Source: Strix aluco (lineage: Eukaryota > Chordata > Aves > Strigiformes > Strigidae). From it: 64,000 bases of DNA. The stretch lies in assembly GCF_031877795.1 (NCBI RefSeq), contig NC_133933.1:23836029-23900028 (forward strand), given 5' to 3'. Made by a program: the position numbers and the translations under genes. Positions within the stretch are counted from its first letter, which is position 1. Every line of letters starts with the position of its first letter. The notes beneath the pieces were generated by a model. It was not told the origin of the DNA and did not search any database. It worked only from the letters and a program-made list of their open reading frames with translations. This document shows, piece by piece, positions 12,101 through 25,600 of this stretch.

Positions 12101-15100
12101 ATTTGTGCATCTGGAAAAGGTTAGGTCTCCTTTCTGACTCCTATTCTCCAAGTGAGGAAAACAGAAAAGTCCCTAGCAGAGCAGCTCCACAGGAAGGCTC
12201 GGGCTGGACACAAGCAGTTGAAGTGTGGCTCTTACACACCCCAGCCACATTCCATGAGCACCACAGAGACTGTGCAGGCACAGACATTGATGGGAAATTC
12301 CCCTTCCCCCAGGAGAGAAGGAGCCAGGCAGCTCTGGGATCCTGTTTGCATGTTGCTGCAGATTCCAGCTATGTGCCCATTACAGTGTCATCTTGCAGTG
12401 TAACTCCCAGTAGGCTACGGCTGTTCCCTGCAGGTGAACGTGTCCCTGAAATAAGTGACGTATCTCTAGTGGCTGGATGAGAAGTCTGGCAGGTAGCTGG
12501 GGTAGGTTGGCTGCTCCTGCCAAAGAGCTTGCTGTGGAGCCACCGCATTATTTTTTTCAGACACTAGAATCTGGCTATCATCATATTAGGGAGTATCCAT
12601 GCACAAGTAGTGTCTTAATCTTACAAAAAAAAAAAGTTGTCATCAGGTACAAGAGCATAATTTCATGATTAGGGCTGTGCAAATAAGGTAGTTGAGGAGA
12701 TGGACTTAAAAGAGCATCAAAGACATGTACAAGCAGCTGGATTTTTCAGCTGGAAAGGTGCTTGGAGTCAGCTGAGCCCAATTCCTGGCTAAGCTATTTG
12801 AGTAGGGCCCTGGCTGAGAGGAAAGGGTGGGAACATGTGGATGGCACTTCAGGGTGGTTTCACATCACAGGTTGGTTTAAGAGCTGCCAGCTAGGGAAGG
12901 GGGTCTTCTTCCCCCAACCCCTATGTTGTTCTGTGGCTTTCCTTACACCATCTGTGGAATTTATGTGGCTACAGAGAAATTAAATTCAGGTGGCAAAGCT
13001 GGCAGAGACCCCAGATCCACAGAAGAGGAGAAAAAGATTTTCACTGGCTTAGCTTTGGAATCTGGTTTACAGTGACAACAGGAAAGTGGTAGAGCAGAGC
13101 TGGGGAAGGGCTGAGAAAGGAATGGATCAGGTCCAGCTCTGAGCTGTGGCTGGTTGTGAGATAGCACATCTGGGACCCGAAATCACAGCCTAAGTCCCCC
13201 TGAGACTCTTTTTTTGTTGTTGTTGTTAATATATTTTGCATTTGGAACCTTTTTCTTAATTTCTTTCTCTAATCGAAAATACTTCATTTGACTCAACTTT
13301 GCTAATGCTTTGCTGTAGCAGAAATGACTGTCAGGTCCTGTGAATAACTACTGCCTTACCTGCAAAGGTCTTTTACTTCCCCTAACAGCCCTCTGGTTAA
13401 AGAGAGATGTGCTGGAAATATGCTCTGGAAATCGTTTTCCCGGAGATTGAAGTCTTTGATGGAAACTTGCAGCTCTTAAATGAATGTCCTTTTGTTATGC
13501 TGAGATTGCCTACAGAAATGCTAGCAGAAAGTCTTCAACTACCACTGTGTTTGTAGGGTAGGAACAATTTAATTGCAATAATAACAAGGTGATTCTCAAA
13601 GAATAAATCATCTCTGCAGCAAGCTATGCCTTAAGTGTAGATCATTGTTGCAGCAACATCTCCAAGTGATTATTTACCATAGGAGAAGTCAGTTAGCATA
13701 GCCTATGGAGCTCAGTGGCCCAGCAGCTGGAACATGCTGGGAGTAGTTTTCTTGTTATATTTTCTACCCTGACCTTTTCCTGGGGGTGAGGGAGAAACAG
13801 TGCTGTGAAAACTGAGATTATTTGTGTGTGGTTACTACAAGCAAAATGGCCTTTTCTGAATGAGCTGGGTAATTATTGGGGAAAGGGGAGAGCTTAATTA
13901 AATAACTATCATGTATGACTGGGAATGGGACTTGAGTTATCTTGCTGATAGACCGCCAGCTTGAAGCAGCAGTCACTGCAGCTTTTTGTCTTCCAAGACC
14001 TATGGGGTGGCTTTGGCAAAGTGAATCTGAGACTCTTGAATCAGCATAATGACAAGCTGGGAAAAGAAAAAGGAGCCCTCACAGCATATAAGTATGGAAA
14101 TGTTCACCCACCTCATAGATGCTCTGTGGGCAAGTGAAATGAGGCATTCGTTTACTTTTTTTTTTTTTTTTTGGTGGATATGTAACTAAAATGAAAAATA
14201 CAAACTGCACTTGAATGCAATTGTAACATACGTTTCTGGAAAGAGTTATTAACTTCTGGAAGTGAAAACTGTACAAATCAGGAAAGATTTCAGTCTATAG
14301 TTTGGTGTAGTAATACAGTTGGTTTCTTATTAAGGCAAATCTTGCCTTCTATGTAAGCCTACCATTTTCTTCTTGTCTACTGTGGAAAACAGTTCTGCTA
14401 TGAATTATGTCATTAATAAGCTGACTGCTCAGTTTAAAATGACTAGTTTAACTGGCAATTCTTGCTTTCTTTTCCACAAATTGAATAAGTAGTCCTCTCG
14501 AAGAAAATCATGGAGGGAGTAAAGAGTGATTTCTTTTTGGGTGTGTGTGTGAGACTATTCTTCCAGTATGATGTTTGATTTCCAGGTGGTTTGTCAGCTC
14601 TCTGAACTTTGGAGGGGGTGGAGTTGATGGGACTTGGTGATCCAAGGGTAACTCTGTTCCATTTTGGTTGATCATGGAATTTAGTTGTTTGTCATGAGTC
14701 TGGATTCACTTAGATGAGTTAATTTAAAATGTATTGTGCCTGTGCAAACGTATACTAAGAATTTAATTTTCTAGAACACCAATAAGAGAATGGAGAATGA
14801 ATGAAGCCAAACTAATTCACATCTTCATTCAAGCAAATACCCAGATAATATATCTGAGCAAATGACTTAACAGTAAACTAAGCATATATCTAGGGACTAA
14901 TAATCATAGATTCTCCTCTTAGTCTGCCAAGTGCATATAGCACTATATATACTCTGAATAACCAACAGGGACATGTATTACATGTACTAAAATAAAATTG
15001 AGTTGCAATCATGCTGCTTCCATCAGCTGCTGCAGCTGCAGCTTATTTACATAAAGGAAGGAAATGTTTTGAAGCTGTTTCCTTTCCTACCGGCACCAAG

Positions 15101-15429
15101 AGGACCAACTCTTTCTAAAGCACTGAAATAGATCAGCCAGTTCAAATCAACTGAAGCAGGCCTGAAATCAGGTGTTTGGATTCACATCTGACCCTGACCT
15201 TGGGCCTGTCTTGATTAAGGAGGCCAATGTAAATTCATTGTCTTATGCTGACTTGTAGAGGAGCAGAGTGGAACTCTGAGCTATTACAGAAGAATGCAGA
15301 ATGGATCTTAGTGTTTTCTTTCTTTATAGCGATGAGCAGATTATTTTTTTTTTGTAGTTGTGAGTACTACTTCGCTGTGCCTTTGACCTGGTGGGGACCA
15401 GATAGCAAAATGCAAAGAGAGGGCTAAGC

Positions 15430-15530
15430 AGGCACTCACAAGCGCGCTTGCCTTGCCTTTGGGAGACCAGTGTTCAAGTCCCTGCTCTGCCATTGCTTCC
15501 GTGTGTCGCCCTGCTCCTGCTTAGGCCTAT
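15430..15530 (+). mobile_element. MIR-like, tRNA-derived SINE relic
   Basis: GGGAGACCAGTGTTCAAGTCC at 15461-15481 contains a B-box-like GTTCAAGTCC, followed by CTGCTCTGCCATTGCTTCC and GTGTGTCGCCCTG. This order matches the tRNA-related head and core of amniote MIR. It is old and diverged. Confidence 0.45.
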
Positions 15531-16740
15531 AGCCACAGAGGTACTTAGGCTGCTGACTCAAGGATGATGGGCAGAGCCTGCTAGGTCAGCAAGGTGCTGA
15601 TGGGGACTGGGGTGGGAGAGACCAGCTCTGGCCACAGCAACTGGAGCTTCTTAAGGCAATATGTTGCAAAACTGCCTCTCCAGCCCCACCTCTGCAACTG
15701 TCAGCCTCGGTGGCAGGGTTGGCAGCAGGGACCGTGGGTACTTTCCTCCCTCACCAGCTTTTGGACCCATTCCAGCAGGGCACCAGTGCCGTGAGGGTGT
15801 ACTGGGCTGCCAGGCCAAATGTAGTCGCTGGCGCTGACCCCATCAGTGGATGGGCAGGATCTGCCTGCAGAGGCACACAGCTCAGCTGCTGCAGCGCAGA
15901 GCCCCTTCACTCCCTGTGCCCATGGCTCCTTAGGGATCCTTGGAATGGAGTCAGCAGCGCCGTCTGCCCTCACAGAGAAGTTGTGAGGATAAGGGAATTA
16001 AAGGTCACAAGAGTACAGAGACTAAGTTAATTGGTGACAGACAATTGCCCAAGACAGATATCAAAATATAGCTTCCCTTTCTCTCATCTCCCCTAATTAC
16101 ACAAAACATTTGAAAGACCTTTATTATTCTCTGTATTACACTGGAACATAATCTATGATGTTTGTAAGTAGGAAGTGACAGAAAAGCCACCACAGCAACA
16201 GGCTGATGAAGGAAAGATTGGGGGGTTTTTTTTGGTTTTTATTTTGTTAGGGTTTCCATTATTTTGCAAGAAATACAAAGACTTTCTCACATTTATTCCT
16301 GCTGGATTCCTTCTATGTGGAATTCAATGCTTCTCCCCTCAGACATTAGTTTGTTAGATATACTTCAGCTAAACAGAAGGCCAGAAAGATCTCGGGTTCA
16401 TTTACTGCCCTAGAGATATTCATTCTCATGAACCACGGTGCTGATACACATGATAAAGCAAAGATGGAGTCTGCGTCTATGCAGCAGGGACTTCTGCCTC
16501 CCCAGTCTTTTGGAAGATGAGACATCTAAAACTCCAACTCAAATGTTAAGAAAATCAGGAAGTGAAAAATTACTTCCTAATAAAAAGATTAACTACAGAC
16601 CCTGTAAATAAAGATGCGCAGTCAAGCAGCTGCTTCACACATGCACGGTACAACTGTAGGACCATAACTAAGTCTGTCTGCTTGGGGGTTAGCTGAAAAA
16701 AGACTTCAGCATAATAGCTACCATTATTTTTAAACATTTA

Positions 16741-16885
16741 TTTTGTGATAGCACTCCAAAGTCAAGCAGGTCAAGTCCCATTGTCTGAGGCACTGTACAA
16801 ACATGCTGCAGAGAGCTGATAGTCTGAGACGTGAGACTTTTAAGGTGGATAAGACAGATCAGAGAGACACAGCAATATAACAGCA
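16741..16885. mobile_element. Possible ancient amniote interspersed repeat
   Basis: GTCCCATTGTCTGAGGCACTG, TACAAACATGCTG, GAGAGCTGATAGTCTGAGAC and AAGACAGATCAGAGAGACA resemble, in order, a widespread old amniote repeat with the phrase 'cccattgtgctaggcgctgtacaaac'. Family and orientation are uncertain. Confidence 0.3.
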
Positions 16886-19522
16886 GCAGCGGTTAATGTC
16901 ATGGCTGTATTCAAAGTGATGGTCTCTGCTCTTTCACCCCGTAAGAAATACTGGAGCTGTGTGAAGTCTCATGTGGCTGGCCTCTTGTTCCTTAGGCTTC
17001 TCTTTGTGTGGTTGGTTATTTTCTATGCATCTCATTTAGGGGAGTTTATGCCCACAGCATAATACAACCGCTTTATTCAGACGCCTTCTTACCTCATTGT
17101 CTGAATGATAAGTTGACCCAGAGGTAGGCATTTGACACGAAAATCTTAAATCTGCTCCATGGAAAATTTTTCCAAGTTGGAGGCCACTGAACATATGGCC
17201 TTACAAAGCAGAAATAGTCAGGACACATCATTATAAGCAGTGCTCGTTTCCTCAGCAATAAGACGCTGTGTGCACAGTGCCTTCTAGTCTCATCATGATT
17301 CTTCTGCATGTGTTATTGATTGTCTCTGGCAATGCATGTGGAAATGAAACAATTTTTCTGTTCCACTTTAAAGAGGAAAAAAAAGCACAAAGCTTATGCT
17401 TTCTTTTTCTTGTACTTTGTAAAGACCCTATTTCTAATAAAACAAGACATTCTGGACTGACAAGTCTTCCACTTACAGCATTTGGCTAAGCTCTGTAACT
17501 GTTAGCTGGGGTATTTGTTCTACTGCCATTTGACTTGGCCAGCTGTTAGGACTGCCTCTCAATCACACTGTTTTAATCTTCAGTCTCATTTCATTTTTTC
17601 TTGCTGCTCTGTGCTCTTGTTTTGATAATTCAAAAGGAAGGATTTCCATCAAGTGTCCAAAGTGTGACCAAATGCTGTTTTAGTGGTTTTTATTGTCGGG
17701 GGTTTTTTTGCAGTTCAAACTTCATTCTGCTTCTCTTCTGCAGGATCATAGGTCAAGATATGCAATGGCCCTGATTCATTCCCGTTTACTTCACTAGGAG
17801 TGTGTCTGCTAACTGAATGTGGGTCTTTCTTTACCTATTGCATTTCTTCCTACCTCTTTTTTCCCATGCACACACTTCCATCCTCTCAATTTCTCTGCAC
17901 CTCTATTCACTTCTGATTCATTTCTCTGTTTTATGGCCACTCCTGGTATAGGCCCTGTGACCCAACAGCAGTTACAGGATTTGGGACCGAAGAAGCCTAG
18001 ATGAAAGCACTTCACCCGATACAGCTGTATTTTGTCACACCTGCACTGGTGGCGTGAGAGGGCATTAAAAACATTAAACTGGATCCAGACTGAAAGACCT
18101 GGCAGTTTTGTGATTCTCAAAGCTCAGCTGCCTGGGAAGATTTTAGCAGTTGCTCTCAAGCTCTCAGAAAGACTTGGGTCAGCTGAGTATCTAAAATTCA
18201 GCACAGAAACTATTTGTGCAGCCCTTAGTCCATGTGCCAGCCTCCTGAAGGAGGGATGTGTCAGCCCTTTGCAGACCATGAGGCCTCTTCAGTCCTTCAG
18301 AATGTCACAAAAGTGGCACCTGGTCCCTTTCACAAAGACAAGAGAGTTGGAGAATGTGCTCTCAGATTTAATCTGGGCCAGCAGCTTTAATGGAAATCAA
18401 TGTTAATTAAAGAAAACTCATTCCTGTTTAGGATGAAGCAAATGCTGGTTAAGTTGCAGGATTAATCACTCCAGGGGCAGACTGGCATTTCCCATTCTCT
18501 CTTGCTCATGGGTAGAAACCACCCACATGTTTATAACTTCCAGCTCCCTCCTGCTGTGTGATAGCACGAAGGTGCAGATTTGTCAGTCTCTGGGGACCAA
18601 CCATATGAAACTGTTTTCTTTGCTCAGTCATTTGCAGAGGGTGTTGGGAGCAGAGGTGTGTGGCTGACTTGCGCCTGGGAAAGCCAGCTGGTATTGTGAT
18701 GGCTGCTTTAACAATTAGGAAAGAGTGCTATTACTGCTGTCTCTTGGGGAGTAATCCATCAGAGACAGCAAATATCTTTTCACTCGGTGCAAGTGATCCT
18801 CTCTATGTGCACGGAGCCAGGAATACCTTCCCAGCTCGCTGTAGAGGAAGTCAGGGCCTGTGGGAGAAGCTACAACAAACCACAAATATTGATTCTCCTG
18901 GGGAGCATAAGGGTGGAGGGGAGAGAAATCAAAGCCTCGGAAAGGACTTTTCCTTTCACTCCTGATAGATAAGGGTATGCTCACCTTGATTACAGCATTA
19001 GTGTAAAATCTCTGTGTCCAGAAACCCTTCAAGAAGTAGTTCTCCAACTTTACCAGTGATGCCACCTTTGAGCCCAATGCTCCAGCAAAGCTGATTCTGG
19101 CCCTGTTTTCCTCTTGCTCACCTCGTCCCCTTGGGCTCAGATTAAATGTTATGCTCTTCATGCCATGGCCAAAGAGAGTGGGTCTCAGTAGGGGTGAGAG
19201 GGAGGAAAGAGGTGAGGGCAGGAGATGACTTTCCTGAGGCTACTCCAGCCCTGATGGGAATCAGTCAACCCTCTCCCACCTGTGAGCAGCAATGCCTGAG
19301 TGAGCAAGTTTGGTTATCCACCCAGGAAAAGGACCAGCTGGCAGCTGTGAGGGGTGGAGAGGAGCCCTTCAGGGAAGGAAGATCTGTCAGTATCTGCTGA
19401 CAAGTGGTGGAAAATAACTTACTAGGGCAGACCTTTTCAGGTACAATGAAGTTTGGGGCATTTTGTCAGCTAATGAAGGGAAATGGCCACACTGACAAAG
19501 CTTCTGCCTGAGGCTGCCCTGT

Positions 19523-19636
19523 AAAAAAAAAAAAAAAAAAAAACTGAAAAAAACAAAAGGAGGAAGGAAAGGAGTTTGAGTGTTTTGTTTGTTGGTTTGA
19601 TTTTTTTTTATTTTGGTTTGATTTTTTTTTTTTTGG
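19523..19636. repeat. A21 tract followed by a duplicated T-rich motif
   Basis: A pure run of 21 A (19523-19543) is followed within 60 bases by two copies of TTTGGTTTGATTTTTTTT (19592-19636). The A and T tracts can pair as a fold-back. It could be the tail of a decayed retroposed element, but no body is recognisable. Confidence 0.7.
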
Positions 19637-22600
19637 TAATTGCCTTTTTTAATTACAAAACCTCTGTTAAGAGTTCAGATGGATACGTGGGTGGATCTGA
19701 GGAAGTGGACAGGCACCTAGACCAGAGCAAGTGGCTGTGACAGCTTTGAGGAGGTAGCCACAGCTGCTAGGTAGCAAGCATTGGAGGTGCTGCTGGGCCT
19801 GAGGGATGAGGCTGTGTCTAGGATGGCTGGGGCTAAGCAGTCAGCCCTAGGCAGACGTGTCCAATTTTAAGAAATATGCACTAAATTGCTTCTCTGGTGG
19901 GAATAAAGGAAGGCATCCCTGGGGTAGAACGACAGTCGGGACTGGTAGAAACTGGAGTAAAAAGTGAGTCAGTTAAAGGTGGCAGTTAATGCAAAAACAG
20001 GTCTCATAAGAGCACCTTCACTGCAGGAGAACTAGGATTAAGAGGGTTGTCTGCTGTCTTCTGCCCTTCTTTTCCACTGCCTCCCCCAGTACAGCCGCCT
20101 GCTTTAGACCCTCGGTCTCAGCTCCCCAACCCGGGAGGGCTCATGATCTGGGCAGCAAGCCGAACTGATGCTGCTCTTCTGTAGAGAGCGAAGGGTAACA
20201 CTGTTCAAATTTTCCCCTGAAGTGCTTGAACCCTGCCCCCATTAGAGCCTGCCAGAAAGCCTTCAGATGCAAATTCAGGTGTATTCACCAAACAAACTTT
20301 TCCCCATCCTGCCAAGATTGTAGTTTAATCAATATAGCGCAAAACCAGGTCCGTCCTACGGCTGCTTTCCGTGGTGCTAGTTTTTGCCAGGAGCAGAACA
20401 GCTCTGTATGGTAAATTCTGTGGTCTTGGAGGCTTGTTTGTGCCTAGGCTCCCTCTAGACTGGGAGGGGAAAGAAAATAAAAGCCAGGTGCAGACAGGGC
20501 AGACAAGCAAGGGCTGCTGATAGAACTGAGCACAGAGGGAAAGCAATGCAATTGAAAGTACTCCAGGGCTTACTTCTGATCCAGTGGAGTTTGGAACAGA
20601 AGAGATAACACCCCGTGGCCTGTCCTTGGCCTCTTATCAAGAAGAGATTGATGACTGTAGGAGTGGTGGTGAGCCATGGGCGTCTGAGACCCCGCACGCT
20701 TTAGGCTTCATGTCAACTTTCAGGCAGTTCTAATCAGAATCTGATTTAAGGTGCAAGATTTTTTTTAGGCTATTCCAGGTATCTCTCAAGTTTTGTTCAG
20801 CCTTTAAGTGTCTTTGTACAAGTTACACATTTCTTTGGATATTTTTCTACCAGCCCAAACACAAAAGGTCTCTCAACCTGGACAGAAGTGTCAAGATATT
20901 TTCTGGATGTTTCACTTGCAGCCTCCTCTGTCTTATAGTGAAGGCAACTTTCCCCTTCATGATACCTACAATGGATGATAAATTAGACTTGCTTTTGCCC
21001 ATTTGCTTGCAGCTGTAGAGAGGCTGCAAGATCTCACGCATTTGATATTAACTGAATTATCAAACCAGCTTTTCTGTGCAGCATAAACTGATATGCTAAG
21101 GAAGGGTGTGCCTAGTAGTCAAGCATTTTCTAGATTACCCTTCCATTTACTAAAAGCAAGTGATTGCTCAAAAAAAAGCTAGATTTTGTCTTGCTGTGCA
21201 AGATGTGCATTCCAACAGCTGCAGGTTTCTCAGAAGGCTTTTCAGAGTTATTCAGCAAAAGGGCACGCAAAATCTGGGCCAGGAAATTTTCTTGGTGGAT
21301 TTTCAATGTCCATTAATAACAGCTCAATCACTTGCGGGATGGGGGACCAGACAAGATGGGGGGATAAAGGCAGAAGCGCTGAGCTGCTGGAAGGAATGCT
21401 GAGCTTCGTTGCACTGTGGTGGGTGAGAGGAAGAGGAGTCGAGTTTCCAGACTGACAAGACCACAGCACCAGTATGTGGCACAAAGCACTGAGCAGCTGT
21501 TGGAGAGGGACAGCATTTCATCGCATGCATTTCTGTGCCAGTGGCAGCCTGTGGGTGCCTCAACCACAGGATCAGGGTCTGTGACCTGTGTCCAACCCCA
21601 AGGATGACAGCAGGGAGCTGCCACAGGAGCCACTGTCTTGCCCAGGATTGCTGTCTCCTCCCTGTCCTGGCTTCTCGCTCCAGCTTAGCATGGGCTGAGA
21701 GGCTTGTCTGAATCATTTTTATGTTCACTTCTCTGCTTCTGAGAGAAATGGGGCACTTGGACCTTTGATTCTCTCACCACCTCCAGCACGCGCCCAGCTA
21801 GGGGGGGTCACTGGTTACCTGTGCCAGGAGCCAGCAGCGCGTTGCTGCTTGGGAGAGCTGCTGAGCGGTCCTTGGGAGAGGTTTCCTGGCCCATTAGCAA
21901 CACAGAGATATGTCTGGGAATGGCATGGAGAGCAGCTCCCCTCTATGTCCATGTCCCTTTGCACAACAGGAGTGTGCTGGGGCCAGCCCGCTGGCTTGTA
22001 GCACCCACTCCCTTCAGCCGGGCCCAGTGCTCGCCAGCTGCTCTCATGCCAGAGTCCTGAAGTCTGTGCTTCACTCTTGCACTGGTGTTTGTGTTGGCAG
22101 AGGAACCAGGGAAGACTTTTTGATGCCAGAGTGCATGCGTGCACTCTGGATGCCACTCCAGACTCTCCTTGGCTGACTCCTTTTCTTTTCTGGTGGGTCA
22201 GGAAGCCTCCCCTCAGTGATTAGCGAGGCTGCAGCCTGTGTGCCTGCATTCAACCCCTCGCTATCCCCCTTTGCTATGTGCTGTTGACAGGGGCTGGGAG
22301 GATGTTTTCCTAATTTTGCAGCATTGAAGTGCTAGGAGCAGATGGGCTAAACCTGTAGCTGAGTTTGCTTCCTCCCCTCACAGCATATTTGGCACAGGGG
22401 ATGGGGTGCTGGCACCTCAGTCTCTTGCTGGGCTTCTGTTGGGGCCAGCTCCCAGCAAAGGGTTGGTGCTTGCTGCAGATCCGCAGCCGAGTTTGCAAGT
22501 GGACTCAGCCCCACGCCTCACACCGAGCTGCAGCGTGAGAGCGGGCAGGGTTACACAAATCTGGTTCTGGCTCCTAGGGACATGGGCAGGGACATAGGCA

Positions 22601-25600
22601 GGGCCTGGGGTACATCGTGTGCTGTCCATGTGCTTGGCGTGCTGGTCTGCAGTAATGAAGACTTTGCATGTCCCTCAAGAGCTGAGGCTGCTGTGCCCAA
22701 ATGGAGGGAGAGAGGTGAGAAGCTGTGCGAGAGCAGCTATATCACAGGATGCCAGGATGTCCCAGTCAGTGTAACTAGAGGAATGGCGCTAAATACATGT
22801 TTATCCCATGCTTTTCTGTCTTTCACGTGCAGCCTGTGAAAGGGCTTCCCTTGCTGTTGTGTTTGCTTCCTTACAACTACACAGTGCTGTCACAGTGCAG
22901 AACAGGTATGGCAGAAAACTGTTTTTCACAAGAATAAGCACTGCCCCTGGAAAAAACCCCAGACCTTTAAAATTTATAAAATAACAGAAAGAGGTACTCA
23001 AGATTACCTTCTATGAGACAAACTTGCTACCTTGCTTGACTCACACTACATAAAGCAGGAGTAAGTCAGTAAGATTTAAAACAGTGTAGCTATCTAAGCC
23101 CTCTCTGGCTACTCCTTTCTTAACCAGGAAAGGCTGGAGGAAAAACTAGCAGAAAAATCAGTTTGTTAGAGTGAGATCCTTCCTTTCTCACCCACATCAC
23201 TGCCCACAGAGGATATAGGCATAAATAAACCAGCCATGCTACAGCAGCTCAGGTGAGCAAGCAGAATTGTGAGGCACCCTGAGGTGATCGCACATGGACA
23301 AAATTTCTCTCAAGGATAGGCCGAGCCTTTCTCCTGACAAGATGGGGAGCCTAGTCTTCACCATAAATATCTCAGCTGAATGTCTCAGATGGGATGAATC
23401 CACACAGAGGACCTTACACCAAGCATGTGTCCTCCAAAGTATCTTTCCCCAGCAGTCTTTTCCATGGTGGGTCCTGCACTACCCTGCAAGCGCTTGGCTC
23501 ACCCTGCCCACAGCCATCCCTGTTCACAACACTTCTCTAGCCCTGTGGCACTGACTCCAGCTGCCATTTAGGGATCGTGTCCTCCAGCTTGTACAAGCCC
23601 TCCCTGGACACCATACCAGCATTCTTGGTAGGCCAGCCTGGAGGCAGGGGCTACAACAAACACAGAACTGTTATTCACCAAATTGTACAGTACTAGAGTT
23701 AAGGTGCACTTGACGAAGCTTGTTGGGGATGGGTTTCATAGAGCAATACTGTGTACCTCTGTAGACAGCAAGGAGTGAACTTCTGCAGATTTATAACCTG
23801 TAGCATCCCTAAGTAACAGCTGTGCATCCTGACGGACTAAGAAGGGAGTCGGCTGCAGAAAGTGGCCAGGCTCAGGTGATCTGAGGCAGGGTGGAGGGTC
23901 TGGATGCCCGTTAGAGTATTTCTTTTATTCTTATGGTTGTTCAACGAACAAGAGAAGTAAAACACATTTTTGTTGTTCAACAGCTAGTCTAGATGATATT
24001 ACATTTCATGACTGTCAGATTCAAGCAGTTTGTTAAAATTAGAGATGATAGATTTATGGCCCAGAAGGGATTACTACAGCGTGAAGCAGACCAGACTTCC
24101 CTCTTTCATTTTGGCATTTGTTTGCCCTCTTCTACACTATTGGTGTTCTCCCCTCTAGGGATAAGGCCTTCAGGCACAACCCTAACATAAGGAGAGATGA
24201 GCAGTAGCCCAAAGGCTACCACTTTGTGCCAGATTTGGCCATGGCCACCATGATGACAGTAGTCCTAGGGTGCTGTTCCCTTCCTCCTCTGATGCTTCTG
24301 GGTCAGAGAGCTGCCTCAGCACCTTCCCTTCTCTCCATGTCTGTGGGCCAGGACAGAAAAACAAATATTTGAAGGTTTGAGAGGAAAATGAGGACAGAGA
24401 CAGACATCTTCACTGTTCTTTTGAGGAAGATCTGGCTCGCAGCTTTGACTTCTAGCACCAAGGATTTTTCTAGAGTGCCAAACCAGGATCAGAGCATCAT
24501 TCCTCTAGCCCACTTCTAACACACTTTCTTCCTTCTTGAAGAGAATTTGGTTTTCCTCACTTCCCCTGGCAAAATGTGTATCTCGGTATCTCATCTCCCA
24601 TTGCCACAGCCCTTTCCCAGGCTTCTTTGCTCTACTTTGCACTCAAATTGCTGTCACGTTTTAATTGCAGTCCTAGTACTTGACACAGTTATTGTCCAGT
24701 GGGGTGAAATGAGGCATCAGGCAGTACCTACGGTCTCTTCCGTGGTGTCTGAAGTGCACATGCTGTCACATACCTGTAGCTCCTTTGTGGATTACACAGC
24801 CTCTAATTGCTGTGTGTCTACTTTTTTTTTTTGAAGCAACGTTTCTACCATAATTCTATGGGGTAAGAAACTGATTAAAATGTACCAAACTATATCATCT
24901 TTAGTGCTTTGAAAAATCCCTGCAGTCGGTGGGTGGCTGTGGGGGAGGGAGTGATTGATGCAAAATGTCCCCTCTCCCCAGGAGATCTTTCTCCCCCACA
25001 CCCATAATCCTACTACTTCGTACTTATATAATGTTGTCATCTCATATAGCGCATATGCAATTGATTTGTCACCAGAAGGAAGTTCAGCCAGAAGTTGGAG
25101 CAAAGGACTGAGAGTTGGGGGGTCCTGACTTCTGCTGCTGGAATGCAGTGGACTGTTGGCTTCAGTTTTCCTCTCTGCAAAAGAGATCCTACTGGTTTTT
25201 GCCTTGCCCACTCAGCTGATGTGAAATAAAGTTTATGTTGATAGAAATGTTTTGAGATACCTTGATGGAACATATTAATTTATTAATGGAATCTTCTCTA
25301 ATAATCAAATTTCTTTCAATTAACTAATGAAACTCCCTTGCGAGGGTGCAGTATGCTGTTCAGCAAGCAAAATAAAAACCCTGACCCTGAGGCAGCTCTG
25401 CTAGGTGTGCACAGAGAGGCAGTGCTGCAGTCATAAAGGGTGGCAGGACCAGAGTTCTGCTGGTGCTGTACATTGCCCGACTGCATTGGGGCCTGGTAGC
25501 CTGCAGTACGTGGGATGGGCTTGTAAAGGGTGGGTAACTTTAGGGAGAAGGGATTAGGCAATATGGACAAACAGGTTCCAGCTGAGGGGAAACACTTGAG